Positions 33,166-46,022 of a stretch of 64,000 bases of DNA are shown here, piece by piece (position 1 is the first letter of the stretch; the number at the start of each line of letters is the position of its first letter). Under the pieces are notes generated by a model that saw only the letters and a list, made by a program, of their open reading frames with translations, searched no databases and was not told where the DNA came from. A program made the translations under genes and the position numbers. The DNA lies in contig NC_049992.1 in assembly GCF_000003815.2 (NCBI RefSeq), positions 5,512,570 through 5,576,569 of the forward strand. The letters are read 5' to 3'. Origin of the DNA: Branchiostoma floridae. Its lineage: Eukaryota > Chordata > Leptocardii > Amphioxiformes > Branchiostomatidae.

Positions 33166-36100
33166 ATGTCGGAAAGGTGAGTGTACGAAGGGGAGGGGGG
33201 CGACAGAGAGGTCTGTCATAAAAAACGAAAACATGCCCAACATGTTTTACCTTTAACTAAAACTTTATTAAAGTTAAACTAAGAATGTTCATTTTGAGAT
33301 TCGTACAAATTAGGAGTTCAAGATACGCTCGAGATCTTAAAGTATACTTAAAAACAGAAGAATGTAAAATGTATGGCCTGGTGATTCAAATAATGTGGAT
33401 GTGTTGATACTTCTAACAGCAGCGAAGTCCAGTGTGTTTGTCTTTAAGGATCTGATGTTAGTTCTCAGTGAGCGTTCTGTCTCACCAAGATACTAGTAGG
33501 ATTCTTCCCAAGTGACCCTTTACTTGTAGTTCCCAGTGGCATCCAATGTGGTATTCTAGTAGTGTAAGTAGAAGAAGAAGAAGAAGAAGTAGTAGTAACT
33601 TACATGCTCCCTGGGGAAGTGACCATTGTGTATGCTGTCCTCTTGAGAGTAATCAGACATGTCTGTGGTTGATTCGCAAAGTTATTCACATAATTTTTTA
33701 ACCGAAATCTTTAGCCATGTACTTATACTATAGTAACATTGTGGTTAGTCCATAATTGACAACATTTTCTTAATTTTTCCAGAACAATATTAACTGACTG
33801 CATTTAGCTCCAATGGGGCATGAATATGCAATAAACTTCATTGTCATTAAAAGTTGCAGTGTCACAATCAGATGTTGGACCTGTAGCAATTTCATAATTA
33901 TAGGCCAAAAACTTAAGGTAGTTTAACCCTAAATAAAGGAAACTTAATCTTGGTTTCACATATTTAGGAAAGGTGCAGTGAACATTAGAAAGTCACTTCA
34001 TTAGAATAGATTGCATGGTCTAAATGAAGAAGAAGGTGGGAGGTCAGGGAGGATGACCCAATTTTTCTACCATTATAATTTGCAGTTTAACAATACCCCA
34101 GGGACTAAATGGCCCACCTGCTAGACGACTTTGTCATGAATATGTCACATCTGATCTATTTAAAAACCTGCTCCACCAAATTAAGCCAGGTAGAAAATCC
34201 ACATGTTGTTGTCTTGAATATAATGTGTTCCCCAAAGCAGAGGGATTCGTTCAGCGAAAAAGTAAAACACAAAAATCGTAAAACTAAAATTGAGATGAAG
34301 TTGTATCAATTTTGACATACACATGTAGCTGAAAATACCTTGCTATGATCAAGGATGTTAGATGATCAAGGACGTCTTTGCTATGATTACGAATGTGTGC
34401 GAAGTCCCGTGCACAATTTTCTTCTATCCTCCTTCATAGTGGACAGATTCGCATACGATCAACGTACATATACTAATACAAGTACACATGTACGTACTGC
34501 GGCCAAGTTTTATGCCGGGAAGGTTCAATTTCCAGGAGGTGCAGGAATATCTGTGGGTGCAATATGTTGAAATATGATATATTTAGTTCCTGGCCACGAC
34601 ATGTTTAAAATAGGGAATCTGCGCCCCAAACAAATTATGCCAATTGATGCCTGCAAAAAATGTCACGAAAGAGGCTAATTTTCTTGCTGGTAAGTTACAG
34701 GTTCATGTAACTGCACTTTGATGTTGTCACATACACAAGTCTTGTGACAATGATCTATATTATTGGTAAACACAAGCCAAGAACTTTCTCACGGTACTTT
34801 GTGTGTGACAAGTCAGGTGTATTGTATACACTACATTACATACAGGTGTCTTTGAACCTATGTGTACATTCGTGTCGGGGTTGGGGTTCAAGGTTTTCTC
34901 AAAGTTCACTAAAATTCACATATGACTTGGACAGTTGTAAGGCTATGTAGCTGTATCTAATATATCTGTACCTATATCTTTTTTTCGCTGAGTTCGATCC
35001 CAGGGTCTGCTCAGCTCGGATAATATTGTTGTAAGGGTTTGCATTTGTCTTTTGGAAGGTGTACAATTGCAAGATGGGGATCCTGTGTTTGAGGAGGTGC
35101 ATCTAGCACGTAAAACAGCCTTATTACTCAGATTTGGTACGTACTGTCTGCAACAATATACCAAGGTGACCACCTTAAAACTAATACTACTAGTTACATG
35201 TAGAATAGACTTATACTATATGTTATAGTTGAACAGAGGTTGACCTCAAAATGGGTCGTCAGCAGTGTTGTACCTCCCCTTGGTAGAAGCATTGCCATGC
35301 AATTGTTCAACTCTACCCACTGGTAACAGACAGCCGTGACCAGTTCCATAGCGACTGCTTATTGTCACTACGGTTCGTCTCACTTCTGTTTGCATTCTTC
35401 CGTCTTTGTGGTGGTCAAAACTTTGCCTCTCGCGGAAATCTTTGTAGAACGCAAGAACGTTTTGCCGATTGTGGCGGCTAGAACATTGTCTTACTTAGAA
35501 CTGTTGTAACAATTATTACAATGTTCAGCAATGCGTGGTATGACACAAAGAGGCGAGCGCTATTGTGTCACATATTGTTCATTTGCAACAATGCATGACA
35601 GACCCTTACCTGAACCCAAGTCTCATTGACATACATACAAAGGTAATCTGGTAAGGATAGCAGCAGTCTTGTTTTCTCTGCACTACAAAAAAAACTTACA
35701 TTATCAAGAAGTTTTAAGGTAATACCAGATTTGGTACTGTTAATGTTTGTTTCTTTTAAATAATCCATTGAAAAGCAAATTAACAGCTTTTTCATCCCTG
35801 GCAAAAGTAATATACATAATCATTGCCTTCCACTGTAACAGTTACTGTAAGCCCTTTGCGTGACATTAACTATAGTACTTTAAGCCAACTAACGCAAACC
35901 CAATGGATTGCGTGCTAAAGCCTAAAGTACATGTATGTATGAAAGCAAACAAAAAAACTTCTTCATATAGAAAAGATAACAACCAAGGAAGCTTTATTGT
36001 CTATTGATGCAGCAAAAAGTACAGTAAGTTTTGTACAATCAACTACATGAATGTTCAACTTTTGCCATTCAAACTAAATTAAAGACGAAATACTAGTAAC

Positions 36101-39100
36101 TTATTATATACAATTTGAAATTAGCAGTGTACCATTTTATTCTGACATCAATTTATAGTTAGACATCTGCATAACAACAAGAATGATGTAAGAAATTATC
36201 AGCAGGGTCGTTACTCTACCAAAGGTCATCGTGAATTACAATGGGTTCCGGTAATTGCTCGTTATCTCCTGGGTACCCAATAAGAATAAGGTGATAACAA
36301 CAGCTGTTACCATGGTGGTCTCAGGAGCGATGAGACAGGCGATAGTTTCCTTTAATAAGAAGTGCATATTTTGTTACTTTGTATATCTTAGTTCCCATGT
36401 CAGTTGGTGCATAGGGTGGCACCCATCTCTGTTTCAAGCCCTGGGCCACACAACGTTTGTGCACTCACTCAAGATACAGCAGGGGGCTTGTCCACTGGCA
36501 GTTGTTTGTGTGTTCAACTTCCATACTCTTTCTCAAATGCTGATTGCTTAGCAGAGAAAGCTGTTTGTGCCATTTTTTTTAAATTAAAGTCTTTGCTACG
36601 ATTGTCTAGGGTTCAAACTCACGACCTACAGAATTTGCAAGTTGAACACTCTACCCATTCTACCCACTAAATCGTACATGTCTATATATGTAATAGCTTA
36701 ATGTTTGGTTACTAGTACTGGTATCAAATATTTAAATTTACATTAAGAATGAGTCATAATTTATGTAGATAAATATTCAAGGCAGCATTCATCAAGGCAG
36801 CAAACCATAATAATTGGTTCAAAACTTTGGCAAAAGATTTTAAAATAAGCTCCCATCTGGAGTTTTGGTTAACACCTGTTCTGCAAAGCTTGTTTAATAG
36901 CTTCTGTAACACCTGGGAAATTGGACCATTCCTACGTCACCTAGTGTTGAAAGTATTTGAGTGACATTTTCCTTGCCATGTTGTGTTGTTTTGCAACTCT
37001 CTTTGTTTTTGTCATTGTTTCTCCCAAGGAGTTTATTTAACCAGCGTGTTTCTCCCTGTTGTTTCAAACTTGGGAAAGTGTTCTACCAATTAGTGTATGT
37101 ACAAGTCATGTAATAATTACTAATATTTACGATAATTGTAGGTCACTACTACTTAGCAGAAATTACAGTAGATATACAAGCAACAAAATACGTGTTACTA
37201 AACATGCAGTTACTAGTAGTACTAGTAGTACTAGTAGACATTTAAGATATACAAAGATGCATCCACTATCTTCTACCTGTAACATCTGACAATCTACAAA
37301 ACATTTCTTGTTTCTTGAGTAACTAATTTTCTTTCAAGTGTTCAATTAGCCCTTTCACAGAATGCATGTGCAGTAACAGGAATTCTACTAATTATAATAT
37401 AATGTATTTTAAAGGTAAAGGCTTCGAAAAGAAAACTGTCCTTGTCTTTTTGTGGGCCTTTACCTTCAATATAACCGAGAATTCCTGTTGCCAAACATGC
37501 GTTCTGATCTTAAATGTGAAAGGGCGTCTTAACTGGTTGTCTAAGATGAAATTAGAGGCATTGCTTAGTCTTAGTTCCCAACATAGATCATTGTAACAGT
37601 ATCACCTAGGAATCAAAAGGAAAAATGAATTTTTTTTCTATAGCGAAAGGAAGATAACTTGCACAGGGGTCACACTGGACCAGTGCTTTTGTTCAGTGTT
37701 CTTTCAGCTGTGGTATGCAGCAGACAAAAGCACCCACGGACTTCTACAGTTTGGGCAGATTTATGTTCTTTCTATCCTTAGTTATGCAAACCGTCATTCC
37801 ACTTTGTTCCCTGCTGCCAGTTCCAGCGATTTTTCTGTTTGTTTGCTTGGTTTTCCGCTCCTAGATTGAGGTTCAGTGCATGTGTATATTTAAAATAATT
37901 ATCTAAATTAATGTACCTTTTGTCTGTATTTGATATCAATATTGATTGTGATAATGCTTTTTCTTTTTTGGCAGATGTGTCTTGATATTTGATTATATAT
38001 ATATATGTGGAGAAAACAAAATAAGATTTCGTTTTTGGCCCCCTTGTGCCTTGTTATGGTACTGTGCAGGGAAACCTTTAGTTTTTATATCTCCTGTTCT
38101 AAACAGACTAGGCATGAGTTGAGGGGTGGAAAAATCATTCTAGTGCATGAGAAGGAATGATGATAATTGATATGAATGTTTGACTGTTAATTTAGTGTTG
38201 GCCTAGTGTCTCTGGTCACGGTCTGACTGTCAATATACAGGGCTCGAAATACTGGGTGCATGTTCACCCAGGTGCACCCAATTATTGTGCACCCAAATAT
38301 TTTCTTGGGTTTATGTATGTAAAGATATCAAAGTATACTACTATAACATAATATTCTTGACATCTAAGTGTTAGAAAGATAATAAAAATGTCTCTCATGG
38401 TACTTGTTAAGAATTTGATAGCATGTAAGTACGTTTTGTTATTAGGTTTTTCTGAGATTCTACTTAGATTTAAGTGGTGCACCCAAAATTTTTTTGGTGC
38501 ACCCTTTTTTTTAAGCTGGGTACACCAGTGCACCTAATCCACAAAATGAATTTCGAGCCCTGCTATATCATCTGTGTAGTCCATCCCAGTACTACCAAGG
38601 AGGTTGAAAAAGGCAACCTTCTTGGTAGTAGTATTATGTACATGTAGTAGGTCAGGTGCCCAAGAGACATGTTATAGGTTAATGACATTCTTTGTAATCT
38701 GATCTGTGGCTGTTATAGAGGCCATAAAATAATCATGATGTTGTGAGGAGCGATATGTAGGCCTGTCATAAATCATATACGTCAACCTTTAAATACCAAG
38801 CCAAGGACGTTATAACTTATATAATAAGGAAATGGCTATTGGTAAAAACAATATTCTAATGATGATATCCTAATTCATGAATTTGTCCCAAACATGTGCC
38901 GGTATTATCTGTTAATTTTCAGTACAAAATCTGGTCCGCTGATTTTTTTTCAGGTCCAGCATTTCTGGACTGATCCAACAAGAAAAAAAGAAAAAAGTTT
39001 TGTATCAGTGTCAGTACACCTTTCCGGTACCCAATCCTAGTCTCTATAGTCTATACAAAACTTTTCTGCACTTACTGTAACCAAAATAGGCAATTATGTT

Positions 39101-42100
39101 TATTAAGGAACTTCAAACCCTTAAAATGTAACCTCCTGTCATTTGAATTTATGGTTATATACATTTGGATAGGTGTAGCTACGTGAAGCATTGTTGACTC
39201 ATGGCATTCTTGCTTGCTTTGTACGTTTGCGTTGCGTGACAGTGGCGTCATAGGTCCATGGAACGCAGGACTTCAGCTGTTGGTACCTGATCAGTTTTAC
39301 AATAGAACTTGACATAAATTGAAGACGTAACCAATGTCTATTGACAGTAGAGGTCCGACCGTGATAGTTGCATTGGTACATGCCATGGTGAATGGCAAAT
39401 TTGAAAACATACATTTTATCATTGTATGTTGTATAGCTTTGGTACAATGTCTTTACCCTAGGATTTTTAGAGTCATGAAATTTGCAACTGGATATGATAC
39501 AAGACTAGTACAAGTGCACATTATAAATGAACTTGATATTTAAGTACAATATATATTTTTTATCCTTATGATCATCGTCAATAAGAGTATGAAATATTAA
39601 TGATATCAATGAAAAACCTTTGACTACCTGTCAGAAATGATATCATTCAAGTCCCAGGGTATAGATATAATTATAGAATTTTGCAGCAAAATCTTTGATG
39701 CCATGGCGTATTTCAAAACTTGATGTATCTGTACAAAGTTAACTTAAAAAAATCATAATAATTGATTATTATTTCTGACAATTGAATTCACCACACTATT
39801 TAATATGCTATTTAATATGCTATTATCAAAATACTCTTTTAAAGAGGGCTCCTTCCAGGTGTTAGTAAATCTGAATTGAATCTGTCTCAATATATGCAGC
39901 TTGCACTCTTCAGTACAAACCTGGTGTGTTATGCCATAAGGTGGTTTGCCAGGTACTGTGCAATATAAACAAACAAACAAATTTAAAGCTCATAAACATT
40001 TTTGAATATGAACCTTTGTTCAGTTTTTAACAGTACTAATTGATAACTAAGTCAACCAAACATAAAGTTATACTTGTCTAACTTTTTTCTTTGTTTCCCC
40101 CCAGTTCCTCCATAGGTACCAACAGTAGCAGTGGTCTGGGGACCATCCAGAGTTCCCAGTCTGGCTCCAGTGACTACAGTGACATCAGTGGGACGACAGT
40201 ACCTCTGATCCTGGTCACCTCACACAGGGACGATACCACCAGCAAACTGGGCAGTCAGGCATCGTTCAAACAGGTGAGGAAAATCATGACAGTCTTATAA
40301 TAAGGTGTTATGAAAAAGTAGAGTGGCAACATTTTTGCAAAAATTCAGAATGTTTTCCCAGGTCTGTAGCCTTTAGTCAAGCTACTAGCATACAATACTA
40401 TACCATTAGGCTTGTCCCCAAAGAAGTGCGTGCTATGAATGGAGGTACATGTATCTGAGTAGCCTGACGTGATAGCCAGTCCAGGTAGCCAGGCCTGGTG
40501 CACAGTCCAGCTTTTCTGTAAACCTTTTTTGCTAGGAGTAGGATGGAGGTAAAAAAAGAACAGACGAGCAAAAACGATATGTTTTCTCCTTTCGGAAAAC
40601 ATAAAAAATGCATATTTGCTGTTGGAATCCTGAAAAACTTAGGGTCTTTTGGTATGGATTTATTTTAGACTTTGGCCAAAGTATGTCTATTGAATAGTTG
40701 CTGAAGAAATCACTGTGATGTGAATAAGCTGCCGACTGTCACAGACATTACACAATGTCTTATATAGTAGTTAAATGACCTTGTAGTCTATTGGTCACCT
40801 ATTTTATGATTCGGTTATAGTTGTTTACAATTGGGTCAAATTGTTTTACAATCACTGCCTTAGCTTGTTTTTATCTACCATTGAATTTTTTTAGTCCATC
40901 GTTTGTCCTAATCAGCAAGTTAATTTTGTGCTTTTAGCAGTTTTTTGTAGGTCAGAAAAGTCTTCATTTTTTACTCATGTCATTTCAGCTAAATCCAGGA
41001 GAAAAGGAGTGTTTTATAATTATTACAAAATATCAAATTCTTAAGTGACCCCAAATATCTTAGCCTAAGGAAATGTTTTCATGTACTGTAACTAGAAAAC
41101 ATGTCGTGCCCAATGAGCTAGCCCAAATTGAGTTTGCTTAGCTCAACAGTTGAAATAGCAGGGGGAGTGGTACATGTACATACACGCAACAGTACACCTG
41201 GCTGTGCGTCAATAATCATTCACTCTTCCCTGCCGACAAATAAGCAGATTACGTTTTCTAAAGCCTAGGGTCTTCCTGTTCAAACTGTTTAGGCTGTTAA
41301 AAGTGCTTGCATTACCAGGTTGTATTGACTACGCACAAAGGCGTTTGAAAGTGGACCTGTATGGTCTGAAACGGGTAGGTGTAACGTTTCCCCGCGTCCA
41401 AGAAAAAGACAACAACGGGGTTTCGTTTGGCGTGACTGGATCAGGTCGGCACGGGCAGACGAACAAGAAGGGTGGAATGTCAGGTAACCACTGTTGACGT
41501 GGTTGCCATGGCAACAAGATAAACAGAGCTTTAAGCTCTTATTAGCCCCCAGGAGTCGCTGACCTATATATAGTGTCAGGCTGTCTACCTAGTTTACAAA
41601 CTAAATTATTCAACCAACTGTGAAAAAAAGGTATAATGTAGCAAAAAGCAACTTGTTGCACCTTAGCTGACTGTCTCAAATATAGCTTGCCATTGACAAC
41701 TTGCTATCTTTAACGTTAACTTGACCATTAGCATTGTCAGGCCATGTTGATTTGATGTGGATGACATCTGCACACACAGTTTTCAGTTTTCCCAGAGTTC
41801 CCAGAGAATGTCATACACGTAATCAAATCAAAATATCCTTATGGACAATCAGAGATATGTGATGCCACACCTGTTATGTTATATTTATAAAGAGTCAGCA
41901 TGTAAAGGATAACCTTTAAGAGACTTGTTGGGTGCTAAGCTTGAGCTTTGTATGTTTCAGTATCTTTCTATGGAAGGAAATTGGATCAAAGTACTTGAAA
42001 ATTTAAAGTCAACATGCGTTGAGTCAAATGTATCATTTACAATTTTCATTATTAGATGTGAACATTCTTTGACACATTTACAATGTAGTTGAATTTATCC

Positions 42101-45100
42101 ATCAAACAAAAAGTATTAAATTTTACAATGCCATGTAGTAACTGAAGTAGTAAACAAAAATGTTGTTGTGTTTGTCTCAGCTGCCAGCCAACAGATACTG
42201 CTACACATCCTGGCATGAAGTCAGAAATGCGGAGGTCAAAGGTGACCAGCTCAACTGTCCACGGATTAGAGAAGGTAGGGAACAGTCACTTTATATTGAT
42301 GGAAAAGTATTTGCAATTACCAATACTTAGTTCTAGTAGAAATGCTTTGTTTGATTATTTGCCATTAATTATGAGGCCTGCCCTAACGTATAAATATGTG
42401 ACACCTTAAGAAATTGTCTTGTTTGGTGTGCAGTATCTTGACATTGGTTTGTCGTTTACCTCAGGTCCCAGAGAAAAGGAGAGAACGTTTTACTCTCTGC
42501 GTGATGAGGATGGTAACCCGATCCACCACGACAGGAAAGGGAAGAAACGGATGGACTATAGGAACAAGATGGAGAACTGGGAAAACGCAGTGGTGAGGCT
42601 TCAAGTTTTTATAGATATTCAACTGAATGTCTTCTTTCTTAATCTAGTTGACCGTGTACTTGAATGTGATTTTCTTAGAGAACAAAAGAGAGGATTTCTT
42701 TTTTCTAGCCTAAGACCGTATCAACAATGTAATAAAATCAGATTAGTTAGTCTAACCAAAAAATTGAAAACTACAAAAAAAGTACATTTACTTTATATGT
42801 TGGAGCATTTGCCTGGAGTCCCAGCAGTCCCTACCTTGTGGGATAGTAACAATTGAGAGTGGACCAAAGCGAACAAGGCTTAGCCTCCTTCACCGGCCTC
42901 TCTGAGGGCATTGGCATCAGTTGTTAGGGGGGAGGTCGATTCGCGATTTTTACTGATACGCCAGGAAGGAAAATATGGCGTGAGAGGAATATATGCCGGG
43001 AAGCTTGTACTCGCCCCCAGCGAGCCTGCGAGATTTCGGCATGCACAAAGCCCCATTAAAAACACTTAAAACCATTTGGTATGGATGTGCAAACTTCCCG
43101 TCATAAAATGTTCGCTGTGGTTTTAAGTTCGCGGTGAAGTGGCTACTGTGAAAACTGCGAAAATAAGACCACCGCAAAAGTGTAGTACTTTGTAGCTAAA
43201 TGGCTGTCAGAAATACTGCAGACTTTTGCTCCAACATCTGCTTGCATTCTTGCGAATCAATAAACAGATGTTGATACATTGTGTTCTCTTTGTCTCCAGT
43301 CCGTCAACTTGTCCTTCCAAGACCTGGGCGATGCCTACCAGCGTGAGAACTTCATTAGAGTCTTGAAGAGGCTGATCAGAGCTGAGGAGTTACAGCTGAT
43401 GGACGACTCACTAACGGACTTACACTCTGTCTCCTTACCAAGGTACAGACCAGTAACTCTGTCTGTCTTCCATGATTCTTGATAAACTCACTAACAGACT
43501 TACATGCTGTTTTCTTACCAAGGTACAGGCCAGTAACTGTGTCTGTGTTCAGTGATTCTTTATAAACTCACTAACAGACTTACAGGCTGTGTCCTTACCA
43601 AGGTACAGACCAGTAACTGTGTCTGTCTTCTGTGATTCTTTATAAACTCACTAACAGACTTACAGGCTGTGTCCTTACCAAGGTACAGACCAGTAACTGT
43701 GTCTGTCTTCTGGGATTCTTTATAAACTCTCTAACAGACTTACAGGCTGTGTCCTTACCAAGGTACAGACCAGTAACTCTGTCTGTCTTCTGTGATTCTT
43801 TATAAACTCACTAACGGACTTCAGGCTGTCTCCTTACCAAGGTACGGGCCAGTAACTGTGTCTGTCTTCTGGGATTCTTTATAAACTCACTAACAGACTT
43901 ACACGCTGTGTCCTTACCAAGGTACAGGCCAGTAACTGTGTCTGTCTTCTGTGATTCTTTATAAACTCACTAACAGACTTACACGCTGTGTCCTTACCAA
44001 GGTACATGCCAGTAACTGTGTCTGTCTTCTGGGATTCTTTATAAACTCTCTAACAGACTTACACGCTGTGTCCTTACCAAGGTACAGGCCAGTAACTGTG
44101 TCTGTCTTCTGTGATTCTTTATAAACTCACTAACAGACTTACACGCTGTGTCCTTACCAAGGTACAAGCCAGTAACTGTGTCTGTCTTCTGTGATTCTTT
44201 ATAAACTCACTAACAGACTTACACGCTGTGTCCTTACCAAGGTACGGGCCAGTAACTGTGTCTGTCTTCTGTGATTCTTTATAAACTCACTAACAGACTT
44301 ACACGCTGTGTCCTTACCAAGGTACAGACCAGTAACTGTGTCTGTCTTCTGTGATTCTTTATAAACTCACTAACAGACTTACAGGCTGTGTCCTTACCAA
44401 GGTACAGGTCAGTAACTGTGTCTGTCTTCTGTGATTCTTTATAAACTCTCTAACAGACTTACAGGCTGTGTCCTTACCAAGGTACAGGCCAGTATCTCAA
44501 CGTGTCTGTCTTCTGGGATTTGATAAAAAGCATTAAAGTTTGATGTTTAATTCTAAGTGTGCCTAATACATGTAGTATACTACTAGTATGTGAAACTGAA
44601 AAAAAATGTCAAATTCAATCTCAAATCTGATTGTAAAATGAGGATACTAAATTTCTTGAGTTGCATGGCTGATTTGTTTATTCCCTCTTCAGGTGTAAAT
44701 ACTTGAATTTGAGCAGAAATTTCCTCCCATCATTTAAGGTAAGACAGACTTTTATCATAACTGTTTTAACTTTATGATAAATTATTACATGTAAGAAATA
44801 CAGTTGTGTGTTGTTTGTTCTCTTTCTGTAGTATTCCAGTTATTATTCACTACTTACTTTGGATATTTCTAAAGGAATTGAGCATTTTTCTCTACTTTTG
44901 TTTCTTATTGAATATGAAAAGCTTTAAAGAACATCTTAATTATGTTGATTGTGTTATATTTACTAACGATGTTTGTTTGTTCTATAGAAGTTGCCCAGGT
45001 TACCAGTGGTAGAACACCTGTATCTGGAACAGAACAACATCACTTCGTTAGACGGTCTGGACGTGTTGAGAAAAGCACCACTTCAGTCCCTCCATCTCAG

Positions 45101-45957
45101 GAGTAACCCTGTCTCCTTCACTGTCAACTACAGGCAAAGGTAAAAAAAAACAAATACATGCATCTATGTCATACCTGGTCTGTGATAAAGTTCTTGAAGG
45201 GTGATACAAGGTGATAATTTTCTGGATCACATACTATTACTAGTATTAGGCTTTTTAGTTGTATCACACAGACTTCAATTAAATAGAACACACTCCAGTG
45301 TGTCGCCTGCCGTTGCAAGGGAGCGGATTTCTTTTCTTCGAATTTTTCTCAAATTGAAGTTCTTAAAGAATAAAGTTGTTGGCGTAGGTTGAAACAATGT
45401 GTCCAATTTTATCCTTTTTATGACTAGTTTGGCAATCAAATAAATGACTTCCGACCTGGCTATGACATAAATACTGACCGTATCACCCTTGGTTGTATTC
45501 TATCTGTAGTGCTGTAAATTATTGTCAGTATGATTTTGTTTTTACAGATTTTGCAGATTTTCACTGCAAAGTCATGTGACAGGAAATATGTGCTCCCACT
45601 GTTTTGCTTTTGTAATATGGAAATATTTCATACATGTGAACACCCCTTACGTCTTGTATTGCAAAATTAAAAAGTTAAATAAAAAGATAAATAAATTTAA
45701 ATCAATCTCCAAGTAGAGGTGGTCTGTCCAAGCTTCACAGTCTATTGTACATGGAAAGGTTTTTCATTGAATCAAATGTACATGATGGTAGTTACCAACT
45801 TTCAGGAGTGTGCTAACATCTTTTTTTTCATCTTCCTTCTTGCAGAGTTTTCCAAATCTTGCCAAACTTGAAGTCCTTAGATGGAGTAAAAAGACTTCCC
45901 TCGGATTCCGTGTTTGACTCAGAAGAAGAACCCTCAAGAATGTGTGTCATCTGCTAG
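33166..45957 (+). CDS. Leucine-rich-repeat protein with C-terminal CaaX-type box, unnamed, 8 exons
   Basis: Exons 33166-33176, 40105-40273, 42181-42274, 42465-42592, 43300-43442, 44693-44738, 44988-45139 and 45846-45957 join in phase to 284 residues. Residues 1-60 are Ser/Gly/Thr-rich and disordered-looking. Residues 61-135 are basic and charged ([19 protein letters not shown]). From about 165 there are LRRs: [31 protein letters not shown] and [13 protein letters not shown]. These are closed by an SDS22-type cap, [19 protein letters not shown]. The last residues, [11 protein letters not shown], end in C-V-I-C, which fits a CaaX prenylation signal. The 11-nt first coding exon rests on phase and on the absence of any Met in exon 2. 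I do not recognise the orthologue. Exon 5 ends in a 14-copy donor repeat. Confidence 0.85.
33177..36396. other. LRR-gene intron 1, first part
   Basis: Contains a short (GAA)n run near 33573. No gene or clear transposon was recognised. Confidence 0.4.
36400..36670 (-). mobile_element. tRNA-derived SINE, copy 2
   Basis: Homologous along its length to 7390-7662, sharing GGGCCACACAACG, CAGCAGGGGGCT, CATACTCTTTC and CTCACGACCTAC. Its box B is mutated and it is more diverged. It lies in LRR-gene intron 1. Confidence 0.8.
38238..38562 (+). mobile_element. MITE family A copy 4
   Basis: Ends CAGGGCTCGAAAT and ATTTCGAGCCCTG; it lacks part of the internal GGGTGCACC block. Flanking ATATA / CTATA is a near 5-bp duplication. 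Confidence 0.85.
38885..39048. mobile_element. Partial 'TAGGGGTG' hAT-like element
   Basis: Right-hand part only: TCTGGTCCGCTGATTTTTT, GACTGATCCAACAAG, then GTACCCAATCCTAG. Homologous to 20140-20277. Confidence 0.55.
43090..43195. mobile_element. Partial 'GCGG' MITE
   Basis: Right half of the family at 47457-47664: TGTTCGCTGTGGTTTTAAGT, then TCGCGGTGAAGTGGCTACTG. It lies about 100 bp before LRR exon 5. Confidence 0.65.
43409..44510 (+). repeat. 80-bp splice-donor minisatellite at LRR exon 5, 14 copies
   Basis: The unit runs CTCACTAACAGACTTACACG, then CTGTGTCCTTACCAAG / GTACAGGCCAGTAACTG, then TGTCTGTCTTCTGTGATTC. Copy 1 is the real exon end, encoding [11 protein letters not shown] plus two bases, with its donor at 43443. 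The other 13 lie in intron 5 and keep TTACCAAG-GTAC. Most copies match closely, suggesting recent or ongoing homogenisation. Confidence 0.95.
45195..45492. mobile_element. MITE 'AAGGGTGATAC'
   Basis: AAGGGTGATAC at the left and GTATCACCCTT at the right enclose about 280 bp of AT-rich sequence in LRR-gene intron 7. Confidence 0.55.
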
Positions 45958-46016
45958 CACACAGCAGTTAGTCTGGGTCGCAGACACTCTGGACGCTGTG
46001 GTAATAAACAACAATG

Positions 46017-46022
46017 AATAAA
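46017..46022 (+). terminator. LRR-gene polyadenylation signal
   Basis: AATAAA 60 bp after the stop. Further AATAAA-like sites (for example near 46948) may give longer 3' UTRs. Confidence 0.5.

Noticed and set aside
42593-42856. Extension of LRR exon 4 past 42592
   Set aside because: The open frame continues, but a GTGAGG donor ends the conserved-looking part and the phase matches exon 5; the rest is intron-like.
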